From: Aquimonas sp044377145
GTDB taxonomy: Bacteria; Pseudomonadota; Gammaproteobacteria; Xanthomonadales; Xanthomonadaceae
NCBI RefSeq assembly: GCF_044377145.1
Contig: NZ_JBILJQ010000056.1
Coordinates: forward strand, 1 to 35,459
Reading direction: 5' to 3'
Length of the DNA: 35,459 nt
Shown: piece after piece, positions 24,986 to 33,102 of the stretch
Layout of the letters: every line of letters starts with the position of its first letter
Numbering within the stretch: the stretch's first letter is position 1
Made by a program: the position numbers and the translations under genes
Notes under the pieces: generated by a model
Seen by the model: only the letters and a program-made list of their open reading frames with translations
The model's database searches: none
Told to the model about the DNA's origin: nothing

Positions 24986-25165
24986 GGGTGGGACGAATTT
25001 GACTGCCCGGCCAGAGCGTGCGTTCCATCCTGTCAGTTCTTGCGGCTTGATATCGCGCTGGCCCTGCGTGTGTTCGTAGATCGTTCTGCGAGCAGCCAAT
25101 CTTCGCGTTGACAGGGCGTTTCAGGGTCCCGATGCTCTGCGGCCACTATCTCCTGATCATCGTCA
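24986..25165 (+). promoter_or_regulatory. Upstream region of the RHS toxin gene
   Basis: 180 bases between the repeat and the RHS start must hold its promoter unless transcription starts inside the repeat. I see no strong -35/-10 pair and no clear Shine-Dalgarno before ATG 25166 (the last bases are TGATCATCGTCA). Confidence 0.3.
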
Positions 25166-28100
25166 ATGAAGACCGCTTCCTTGATTTTGTGCGCCACCTT
25201 GTTGGCCGTTCTCGCGTGCCAGCCGATCGCGGCCCAGCAGTTACCCAACCTTGACCCAGTTTCGGACGCCGTCGGCAGCGTGGCGGGCCGCTTTCGCGTT
25301 GATGAGACCGGTCAGGCGAACTACACCATCGCCATCGCCACCACACCCGGTACGGCAGGTGTTGCCCCCCAGCTGTCGCTGAACTACAGCAGCCAGGCAG
25401 GGGACAGCTGGCTGGGCCGCGGTTGGAGCGTCGGCGGGCAGTCGCAGATCAGCCGCTGTCGCATGACACGCGAGCACGCCGATCCGATGAGCAGCGGCAA
25501 CTACGTCGGAACGGCCGTCAACTTCATCTGGGACGACGTGTTCTGCCTCGACGGACAGCGACTGCTGCTGGTGTCAGGCAGCTACGGTGATCCGGATTCC
25601 GAGTACCGGCCGGAGACCGACCCATTTACCCGCGTGTTCGCGCGCGGCGGCAACAACAGCGCTGACATCACTGCCTACACCGGGCCTATGAGTTTTGTAG
25701 TCCAGCGCCGTGACGGCACCGAGAGCCAGTACGGTGCGACAGACGACTCGCGCATGCTCGTCAACAACTGCGGAGGGACGAGCGGTCGAGCCTGCGCTGC
25801 CAGCAGTTGGGCGATCAACCGGGTTGAAGACTCCAGCGGCAATTACATGCTGTATGTGTACGCCAAGTGGAATCTCGGGGTGTTGGTCCAAGCCACGGCG
25901 CCCGCAGACGAGCAGCACCTGAGTGAGGTGCAGTACACGGGCAAGCGCCGCTTGCCCGGCCAGACGGCACCGGATTCCGCGCCCTATGCACGCGTGCTGT
26001 TTGTGGATCAGGCGCGCGCCGCTGATCATCGCGTCACCGGCTGGCAGGCGGGATCGCGCTACGCACTTACGCGTCAACTGACTGGTATCGCGGTGCGTGA
26101 GCCGTTCGCAACGGATGTCCGCTACTACGCACTTGAGCATCGCAGCGCGCCGTCCGACAGCGGGCAACTGCTGCTGCAGCGGATCCGCGAGTGCAGCACG
26201 ATTACACAGTCGCTCTGCTATGCGGCCACCGAGTTCAAGGTAGACGAGCGCTCGTACGCGCTGAACGTCGCTTCCAGCGTCCAGATGTCCAGTTCCATGC
26301 TCAGCCAGCGTCAGGACCTGCGCATCGGCGATGTTGATGGCGACGGCCGGCAGGACATCGTCTGGTCGACCACGGCGGCCAGCTGCAGCGGCAGGCCCGC
26401 CGTACGCGTGGCCTTTGGCGGACACACTGGTACCGGCAGCACCAGCGCGCTGTCGCTGATCACGGTATCGACTGCACAGTTCTGCCTGCAGCGCTCCAGC
26501 TCACAGCTCGAAGACAGCTGGCACCTGGTGGACTACGACGGTGACGGCCGCGATGACTTGCTGCTTGCTGGGCCCGACAACAGCACCTGGCGTCTGCATC
26601 TATCCTTGGGGCGACCGACGACCTCCACGGGTGCGATTTTCTCTCCGACCGACAGCCTTGTCGCCGATGTGATTCCGGTCGGTTCGTCGGCGTCCGCCCT
26701 GGCGCAGCTCTACGACTTCAACGGCGACGGTCTGCTGGATCTTCTGCTGCCCGGCGAGCCCTCCGGCGTCCAGGGTCTGGTCGTTCGACTGATGGAAATC
26801 GACCATGCCAAGGGCGTGCGACGCTTCGGCGCGCCGCTACCGGTTGACCTGCGTTTTGCGGCCAACGACCGATGCCCGCAGGACCCCAATCCACCGCCGG
26901 GCTTCAACCTCAACAACTGCGAATACACCCTCGTGCGGGGGGACCCGAAGGTTCGAGGGGTCGATCTGGACGGCGACGGCCGCGGCGACCTGATGCTGAA
27001 GGTTGTCCGCCACTACAGTTCCGGCCCGACGCCGCGCCCGGCTGGCCCGCCGCGCTTTGTCTCACCTGCGGAGTTCGAAGAGATCTCCAGTGCCAGCACA
27101 GCGTCCACCGCCAACTCGATACTGACCACGCACTGGTACTTTTTCGCCAGCGCTGGCGTAAAGGACGACGCGCTGCGCTTCCACCAGTATTTTGTGGGCG
27201 ACATCACGACCCTGCCGGGCGGGCCGGCGCCTGACTTCAGCGGCGAGCGCGGCCGCATTCAACTCGGCGATGTCACCGGCGACGGCTTGGCGGATCTGAT
27301 CTACTCGCCCGCTTCTGCAAGCACGTCGGTGCGGATCAGAGTCAACATCGGCTGGGGTTTTGAACAGTCTCAGGGTCCAATCAACGGGCTGTCGGAACTC
27401 GATCGGATGCAGTTGGCCGACCTCGATGGTGACGGCCGCTCGGACCTCGTCTACCCCGCCCGATTTGACTCGGGCTTTGCCTATTGCGGCTTAAACCAGG
27501 TGAACGGCAGCTCGCGCCCCTACTGCGTCCGTTACGCCGGCCGGCAAGGCCTGCCGTTTGGCGACGCGATCGGCTTGGATGCACTGGCGGCGACGGACGG
27601 GACGCGACCACTGTCGGACTTTGACGGCTTGTTCGCGGACTTCGATGGCGACGGTCAGGTCGACTACCTGCGCCTCGCCCGCGATGGCGGGCAGAGCTAC
27701 GCCGAGGCGCTGATGGTGCGCCGGCAAGCGCGCCACACGGCGCGCGACGCCATCACCGAGATCGTCGATGGTTTTGGCGCCCGGACCCGCATCGACTATC
27801 AGCCGCTCACCAATCGCGCGGTGTACCGACCCGGCACTGAAGGATGGAAGCTGGAGCTGGGCCGCAAGTCGCCCGTTTTCGATCTGCTGGCGCCGATGTA
27901 CGTGGTGGCCAGCGTTGAAAGCAGCGCACCGCTGGAGGGTGACCAAGCAGCGCTGGCACGCACCGACTATCGCTACGGCGGCGCACGCATGCAGTCCGGT
28001 GGCCGCGGCTTTCTCGGGTTCGCCGTGGTGGACAGCTTCGATGCCAACGAACACGCCGTGCTGCAGAGCTACGGCGCCAGCCGCACGCGCTACAACCAGG

Positions 28101-31100
28101 CGTTCCCGCTGGTGGGCACGCCGGACACCAGCACTCGGGCGGTGCTGCCGGCGGCAAGCGGCTTCAGCCTGGCGCAGTCCATTGCCACCACCGTGGCCGG
28201 CAGCTGCCGCAGTGATCCAGAGTCTTCCAGCAACTGCTTCAATCCGAACGCAGGCGATTGGCCCAGCGACATCGCCAGCGGTGGCCGCCTCCACACCAGC
28301 ACGCTCAATGTCTACCAGGTGATCTCGACCACGCAGTTTGGCACCTGCCCCGGGGTGCGCAGCACGGTGGGTGACATCCTGGAGCTTGCGTTGGCAGACC
28401 CCGACCGTGGCGTTCCGTACTTGCCGCCGACCCAGCAACCGCTGTTCGCGCCGCTGCTGGGGACGGTGGAAGAGTCTTTTGCCATCGACAGCACCGGCAC
28501 CGATAACTCGCGACTCAGCCTGACCTATTCACTGCAGTGCTACCAAGACCCCGCGGGAAACCTCACCCGAGCCTTCATCGACGTGCGCGACCCGACCAAC
28601 TTCGAGCAATCGCTGCACTTCACCAAAACCGTATCCTCGTTCGACAACGGGCCAATGAGCGTAGCGACGGCGCCCTGGCGCCTGGGTCGGCTGACCGGCA
28701 GCACCACGGAGAAAACCCGCGCCGGGCTGACCGACACGCGCTCCGCCAGCTTCGTCTACGACCTGACATCAACCGCAAAAACCGGTCAGTTGCTGGCGGA
28801 AACGGTGTCGGGCGACGGTGGCCTTCAGGCGACACGCACCCTCTACGATCTGGATGACTACGGCAACCGCGTGGCGGCCTATGTGTGTTCCGCTCTCGAA
28901 GCGGACGGCAGCACGCTGACCGATGCCGAGTGCCGTGATCGGAACCGCATCAAACAGCGGCCCACCGCCACCAACGGAAGCCCCACAACCGCGATTCACC
29001 GCTACACGCGCTCGGAATACGACGCGCGAGGCCGCTACCTGTTGCGTACCTACGCCCCCTTCTTCGACCCGGGCACAGCCAATCAGGTCGTCGAACGCAT
29101 CAGTTCGGAAGTTCACAGCCGCGACGTTTTCGGCAACCCCACCGAGGTCAGCGATGCCAACGGTCGGCGCAGCTACGCCCGCTTTGGTGCACTTGGCCGG
29201 CCCTACGCCTCCGAAGTGCAGGGCGGCGCGCGCTCGGTGGTCACACTGCGCCTGTGCGGCGGCGCCGTGTCCTGCCCGCCGGGCACCGTGTACCGGCAAC
29301 AGACCACCAGCACGGCCGGGCCGACCCAGTGGAGCTACCACGACCGGTTGGGTCAAGTGGTGGTGGCGGCGGCTGAATCGTTCGAAGCGGCGGTGCCTGA
29401 TCGCAACTTCACGGCCAGCTGCGCGTTCCGCGACATCAAAGGTCGCGCCGCACGCAGCTCGGTACCGTTCTTCCTCCCCGCGCAATCAGGCGCGGCGCCC
29501 TCGTTCAGCGGTGCGGCGGCCAGCCCGTGTGCGAGTTCCGGGCTGGCCTTCGAGAGCCGTCAGTACGATGTGCTCAGCCGGCCGCTGAGCGTGCTGGCGG
29601 CCGACAACTCCACGTTGAGCTTCAGCTACGCCGGCATGCGCGTCGAACAGACCAATGCCATGGCGCAGAAGAGTTGGGAGCTGCGCAACGTGCTGGGCGA
29701 GGTGGTGCAGGAGATCCAGGCCGCGCCGAATCAGGGCGCGCAGCAGGGGCTGGTGATTTCGCGTGAGTTCGACCCGCAGGGCAACCCTCGCTTTGTCCGT
29801 CGCAACGCCGGTGCCGGCGAGATCGTTTCCGAAACCGTGTTCGACGGCTTGGGCCGCGTCAGCGAAAGCCGCGATCCCGACCGCGGGCACGAGCGCTTCA
29901 CCTACAACGCGGCCGGTGAACTGATCCGTCGGGTCGACGCGCAGGGCGTGGAAACGTGGATGCATTACGACGCACTGGGCCGGATGTGGAAGCGCGAAAC
30001 CGGCACCGTTGTACCGCCCGAGGCGCCGGGGCCGCAGCAGGTGTTCAAGTCGGGTTTCGAGTCATCGAACGGGGTGGCGCTGCAAACCCAGACCGACCTC
30101 TGGCAGTACGACACCGCGTTCAAGGGCGTGGGCAGTGTGCACATTGAAGAGCGCGTCGCGCCCGGCGACGAGTTGTTCCGGAATACGCACGGCTACGACA
30201 GCCTGGGCCGGCCCGCTGCGCTCTCGACACTGATGCGCAGCCGTGCTGGCAACGGCAGCCTGGACACCCGCACGCGCACTGCAAGCACGGTGTACGACGC
30301 CCTCGGCCGGGTCTGGCAGCAGACCGATGCAACCGGCGGCGTGCTTGAACAGGTGTACACGGCGCGCGGCTTTGTCGAGCAACTGCGCAACGGCCTGAAC
30401 GTTGGCGAGGTCTACAACCGGGTCCTTGAGGTGAATGCGCGTGGCCAGGTAACGCGTGAGCGACGCGGCGATCACACGTCGATGGAGGTGCGTCGCGACT
30501 ACAGCGCCACCCGCGGTTGGCTGACCGCCGTCGATGCCGGCCCCGGCGACACCCTGCAGCGGCTGCGCTACGACTACGACGCGCTGGGCAATCTGCGCTG
30601 GCGGCACGACCAGCGGCGCGGCGAGTTGGAGAGCTTCGGCTACGACGCGCTGAACCGGCTGCGTTCCACCCATGTGGGCATACAGGGCTTGGGCGCTCCC
30701 GCCGTGCTGGCCATGACCTACGACGCCCTGGGCAATATCTGCACCAAGCAGACCGGGTCAAGCGTTGCCAGCTACCAGTACCGCGGCCGCGCCGGCTGTG
30801 CCGGCAGCCAAGGCAGCGCCACGGCCAGCCCGCACGCCGTGAGTTCGGTAGACGGCCGCTCGCTGTTCTATGACGCCAACGGGCGGATGACCGTTCGAAC
30901 AGGCGCAACGGCCGCGCAGAACCGCTACACCGATTTCAGCGGGCTCGATCAGCTGGTGCTGGTGGTGATGGGCGACGCCTTGATGCCGGCGGCGATGCTG
31001 GAACTGGCGTACACGCCGGGTGGCTCGCGCTACCTGCGGCGCGAGCGCGTCAATGGCGCGGTCACCGTGACCCGCACCTTCGGCAGCGTCGAGGAGCTGC

Positions 31101-32632
31101 AGCGGCCGGACGGCACCCAGCTCACCCGGCGCTACATCGGCGGCGTGCTGATTGAAACGCGGATCGGCACCGCGGCAGCGACCAAGCAGTACCTGTTCCA
31201 CGACCACCTGGGCTCACTCGACGTGATCGCCAACGAGTCCGGCGCGGTGCTGGAGCGCTTGAGCTTCGACGCCCACGGCCAGCGACGCGCGGCCACGCAG
31301 TGGACATCGACCCTGCCGGCGCTGGTGTCCACCTTCACCCCACGCGGCTTCACCGGCCACGAGCATCTGGACGCCTTCGGGCTGATCCACATGAACGGCC
31401 GCGTCTACGACCCCACGCTGGGCCGCTTCATCCAGCCCGACCCGATGCTCGATGCCGGCATCCAGGGCCTGAACCGCTACAGCTACGTGCTGAACAACCC
31501 GCTGAGCCTGACCGACCCGAGCGGCTACCTCTCACTGGGCCAAATCCTGCGCACCGTGGTGGCGGTGGCTATCACGGTGTATACGGGCGGCTGGGCGGCC
31601 GGCTACTGGGGCGCGGCGCTGACCACCACGCAGGCCTTCGGCGTGGTGGTCGCCGGTGGCTTTGCGGCAGGCGCGGTGCAATCGGGCACCCTGAAGGGCG
31701 GGCTGCAAGGCGCCTTCTCAGCGGCGATCTTCTTCGGCATCGGCAGCTACTTCGATCAGGCCAACTCGGCCTCATCCTGGGCACGCACCGGCGACAAACT
31801 GAACACCATCGGCCGCGTGTCCAAGATCGTGGCGCACGGCGCCGCGGGTGGCATCATGAGTGACCTGCAGGGCGGCAAGTTCGCGCACGGCTTTGCAAGT
31901 GCGGGCTTCTCGGAAGCGGCAGGACCATTGACGGAGGGCATTCAGAGCGACTTCCTGCGTGGCGCGGCGCATGCGTTGATTGGTGGCTCCGCCTCGTCAT
32001 TGAGTGGTGGGAAGTTTGCGAATGGGGCGGTGACGGCGGCGATGTCGTTCTCGTTCAATGAGTTGGCGCACGGAGCGCAGAGGCGAGCTGCGCAAAGGCG
32101 TCTATCCTTGGCGAACGCTCGTATGCTTGCCGAAGGAGGAATGAGGCCTTTTGATAGCGCCGATGAAGCCGCGATCTTCTGGCACGAACGGGCCGGTTCA
32201 CTCGCGGGCGATGTCGAGTTTGGTTCATACATCTTCAAGTCGAGAGAGAAGTACTACATCGGTCCAGTTGGAAGCTCCTTTGAAACAGACGAGATAGACT
32301 GGCCAGCGTTTGGACCCAGGGGCGTCGGAGGCAATGCTGGATTGGTTGGATTCATACATTCGCACCCGAACGGCAGCCACTTTTCTGGGCAGGGTCAGTA
32401 TGTACTCGAGAACTTTCCAGGATTCTCGAGAGTTATGAATGCAGGAGGGAGAGCGGGTGACCTTGGTATCGCATGGCAGGATGGGTACTTAAACATTTAC
32501 GCATCAAGTGGGAGTCGGCTTTTCGGGTGGAGTCAATCCATGTTCCTGAGTGGTTTTGATGGACAAATGCGGACGAGAGGATCTGCATTTCTAAATGCCG
32601 GACAGTATTGCGTAACGGGAGACTGCAAATGA
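25166..32632 (+). CDS. Exported SpvB/FG-GAP/RHS polymorphic toxin with JAB-like C-terminal tip
   Basis: A 2488-residue secreted polymorphic toxin. Residues 1-23 are a Sec signal peptide (LILCATLLAVLACQPIAA). About 35-110 match the SpvB/TcaC N-terminus (FRVDETGQANYTIAIATTPG, LSLNYSSQAGDSWLGRGWSV). Seven FG-GAP-like Asp/Gly loops follow (near 389, 456, 516, 600, 701, 752, 825), for example DVDGDGRQD and DLDGDGRSD, probably calcium-binding. YD/RHS repeats fill about 1100-2050 (YDALGNLRWRHD, GYDALNRLRS). The core ends with MNGRVYDPTLGRFIQPDP (near 2080) and NRYSYVLNNPLSLTDPSGY (near 2103-2121), where RHS tips are cut off. A hydrophobic Gly/Ala pre-toxin follows, with two GGKFAxGxxxA motifs. The tip (about 2330-2488) has VEFGSYIF (Glu2351), GFIHSHPNG (His2398, His2400) and a Cys pair in QYCVTGDCK. 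I read it as JAB/DUF4329-like; that is inference. The stop overlaps the immunity gene. No VgrG or PAAR gene is present. Confidence 0.93.
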   Translation: MKTASLILCATLLAVLACQPIAAQQLPNLDPVSDAVGSVAGRFRVDETGQANYTIAIATTPGTAGVAPQLSLNYSSQAGDSWLGRGWSVGGQSQISRCRMTREHADPMSSGNYVGTAVNFIWDDVFCLDGQRLLLVSGSYGDPDSEYRPETDPFTRVFARGGNNSADITAYTGPMSFVVQRRDGTESQYGATDDSRMLVNNCGGTSGRACAASSWAINRVEDSSGNYMLYVYAKWNLGVLVQATAPADEQHLSEVQYTGKRRLPGQTAPDSAPYARVLFVDQARAADHRVTGWQAGSRYALTRQLTGIAVREPFATDVRYYALEHRSAPSDSGQLLLQRIRECSTITQSLCYAATEFKVDERSYALNVASSVQMSSSMLSQRQDLRIGDVDGDGRQDIVWSTTAASCSGRPAVRVAFGGHTGTGSTSALSLITVSTAQFCLQRSSSQLEDSWHLVDYDGDGRDDLLLAGPDNSTWRLHLSLGRPTTSTGAIFSPTDSLVADVIPVGSSASALAQLYDFNGDGLLDLLLPGEPSGVQGLVVRLMEIDHAKGVRRFGAPLPVDLRFAANDRCPQDPNPPPGFNLNNCEYTLVRGDPKVRGVDLDGDGRGDLMLKVVRHYSSGPTPRPAGPPRFVSPAEFEEISSASTASTANSILTTHWYFFASAGVKDDALRFHQYFVGDITTLPGGPAPDFSGERGRIQLGDVTGDGLADLIYSPASASTSVRIRVNIGWGFEQSQGPINGLSELDRMQLADLDGDGRSDLVYPARFDSGFAYCGLNQVNGSSRPYCVRYAGRQGLPFGDAIGLDALAATDGTRPLSDFDGLFADFDGDGQVDYLRLARDGGQSYAEALMVRRQARHTARDAITEIVDGFGARTRIDYQPLTNRAVYRPGTEGWKLELGRKSPVFDLLAPMYVVASVESSAPLEGDQAALARTDYRYGGARMQSGGRGFLGFAVVDSFDANEHAVLQSYGASRTRYNQAFPLVGTPDTSTRAVLPAASGFSLAQSIATTVAGSCRSDPESSSNCFNPNAGDWPSDIASGGRLHTSTLNVYQVISTTQFGTCPGVRSTVGDILELALADPDRGVPYLPPTQQPLFAPLLGTVEESFAIDSTGTDNSRLSLTYSLQCYQDPAGNLTRAFIDVRDPTNFEQSLHFTKTVSSFDNGPMSVATAPWRLGRLTGSTTEKTRAGLTDTRSASFVYDLTSTAKTGQLLAETVSGDGGLQATRTLYDLDDYGNRVAAYVCSALEADGSTLTDAECRDRNRIKQRPTATNGSPTTAIHRYTRSEYDARGRYLLRTYAPFFDPGTANQVVERISSEVHSRDVFGNPTEVSDANGRRSYARFGALGRPYASEVQGGARSVVTLRLCGGAVSCPPGTVYRQQTTSTAGPTQWSYHDRLGQVVVAAAESFEAAVPDRNFTASCAFRDIKGRAARSSVPFFLPAQSGAAPSFSGAAASPCASSGLAFESRQYDVLSRPLSVLAADNSTLSFSYAGMRVEQTNAMAQKSWELRNVLGEVVQEIQAAPNQGAQQGLVISREFDPQGNPRFVRRNAGAGEIVSETVFDGLGRVSESRDPDRGHERFTYNAAGELIRRVDAQGVETWMHYDALGRMWKRETGTVVPPEAPGPQQVFKSGFESSNGVALQTQTDLWQYDTAFKGVGSVHIEERVAPGDELFRNTHGYDSLGRPAALSTLMRSRAGNGSLDTRTRTASTVYDALGRVWQQTDATGGVLEQVYTARGFVEQLRNGLNVGEVYNRVLEVNARGQVTRERRGDHTSMEVRRDYSATRGWLTAVDAGPGDTLQRLRYDYDALGNLRWRHDQRRGELESFGYDALNRLRSTHVGIQGLGAPAVLAMTYDALGNICTKQTGSSVASYQYRGRAGCAGSQGSATASPHAVSSVDGRSLFYDANGRMTVRTGATAAQNRYTDFSGLDQLVLVVMGDALMPAAMLELAYTPGGSRYLRRERVNGAVTVTRTFGSVEELQRPDGTQLTRRYIGGVLIETRIGTAAATKQYLFHDHLGSLDVIANESGAVLERLSFDAHGQRRAATQWTSTLPALVSTFTPRGFTGHEHLDAFGLIHMNGRVYDPTLGRFIQPDPMLDAGIQGLNRYSYVLNNPLSLTDPSGYLSLGQILRTVVAVAITVYTGGWAAGYWGAALTTTQAFGVVVAGGFAAGAVQSGTLKGGLQGAFSAAIFFGIGSYFDQANSASSWARTGDKLNTIGRVSKIVAHGAAGGIMSDLQGGKFAHGFASAGFSEAAGPLTEGIQSDFLRGAAHALIGGSASSLSGGKFANGAVTAAMSFSFNELAHGAQRRAAQRRLSLANARMLAEGGMRPFDSADEAAIFWHERAGSLAGDVEFGSYIFKSREKYYIGPVGSSFETDEIDWPAFGPRGVGGNAGLVGFIHSHPNGSHFSGQGQYVLENFPGFSRVMNAGGRAGDLGIAWQDGYLNIYASSGSRLFGWSQSMFLSGFDGQMRTRGSAFLNAGQYCVTGDCK
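30559..30807 (+). repeat. RHS segment duplicated at 35211
   Basis: These 249 bases recur at 35211-35459 with one difference that I can see (A at 30680, C at 35332). The match runs to the window end, so the true repeat is longer. Confidence 0.95.
30942..32045 (+). repeat. RHS core segment duplicated at 33103-34180
   Basis: This part of the RHS gene (core, cleavage region and pre-toxin) is repeated downstream with only scattered, mostly silent changes. The downstream copy lacks 48 bases (16 codons, DALMPAAMLELAYTPG) and has four extra CTGGTG units. Similarity drops sharply after about 32045/34180, where the tip begins to diverge. Confidence 0.93.
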
Positions 32633-33054
32633 TTCGCAATAAAGTGTTTTTGATCTTGTCGCTTGGTGTGCCGGTCATGTGCAATGCGGACGCCGTCATA
32701 GATAGCTGTCGAGATGTTGTTTATGCAGATGAGCCTGTGTGCTTTGTATCTCATCTTCGTCTGATCTCTAGACCAATGGACTACGATGGAAAGTTAGTAG
32801 TCTTTAGTTCGGTTATCAGAGTTAAACTAGCCCCTCCTCATTCTCTCTATTTCTCAAAAGAGGCGTCTGACAGGCAGGACGAGATAGACTCGATCCTGCT
32901 GAACTTCAGTGACGAGGAAATAGATTCTTCGTCCTTGCCCAATCGGGGGTGGGTGCGTGTGCATGGGCGTTTTCACGTCAATCGAGGCGATGCCGCTTCA
33001 GCGGCATTGGCAACGATTGATCCAGTGGTGAAGATCTTCGCCGAAACACAATGA
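32629..33054 (+). CDS. Probable exported immunity protein for the RHS tip (copy 1)
   Basis: A 141-residue protein whose ATG overlaps the toxin stop (ATGA), the usual place for an immunity gene. Residues 1-22 are a signal peptide (KVFLILSLGVPVMCNADA), so it should act in the periplasm. The mature part begins with a Cys pair spaced by ten residues (SCRDVVYADEPVCFVSHLRL), then MDYDGKLVVFSSVIR, SLYFSKEASDRQDEID and GWVRVHGRFHV. The 'YxGKLxVxSG ... LxxSKEA ... WVRVxGRF' pattern resembles small OB-like domains in uncharacterised bacterial proteins. It is clearly homologous to the protein at 34766-35209. The gene is visibly less GC-rich than the RHS core, as tip/immunity modules usually are. The immunity role is inferred from position and pairing. 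Confidence 0.82.
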   Translation: MIRNKVFLILSLGVPVMCNADAVIDSCRDVVYADEPVCFVSHLRLISRPMDYDGKLVVFSSVIRVKLAPPHSLYFSKEASDRQDEIDSILLNFSDEEIDSSSLPNRGWVRVHGRFHVNRGDAASAALATIDPVVKIFAETQ

Positions 33055-33102
33055 TCGTCGTAATTCAGGTGTCAGATCCCAGATGACCCTCCAGTTCCAA
33101 CA

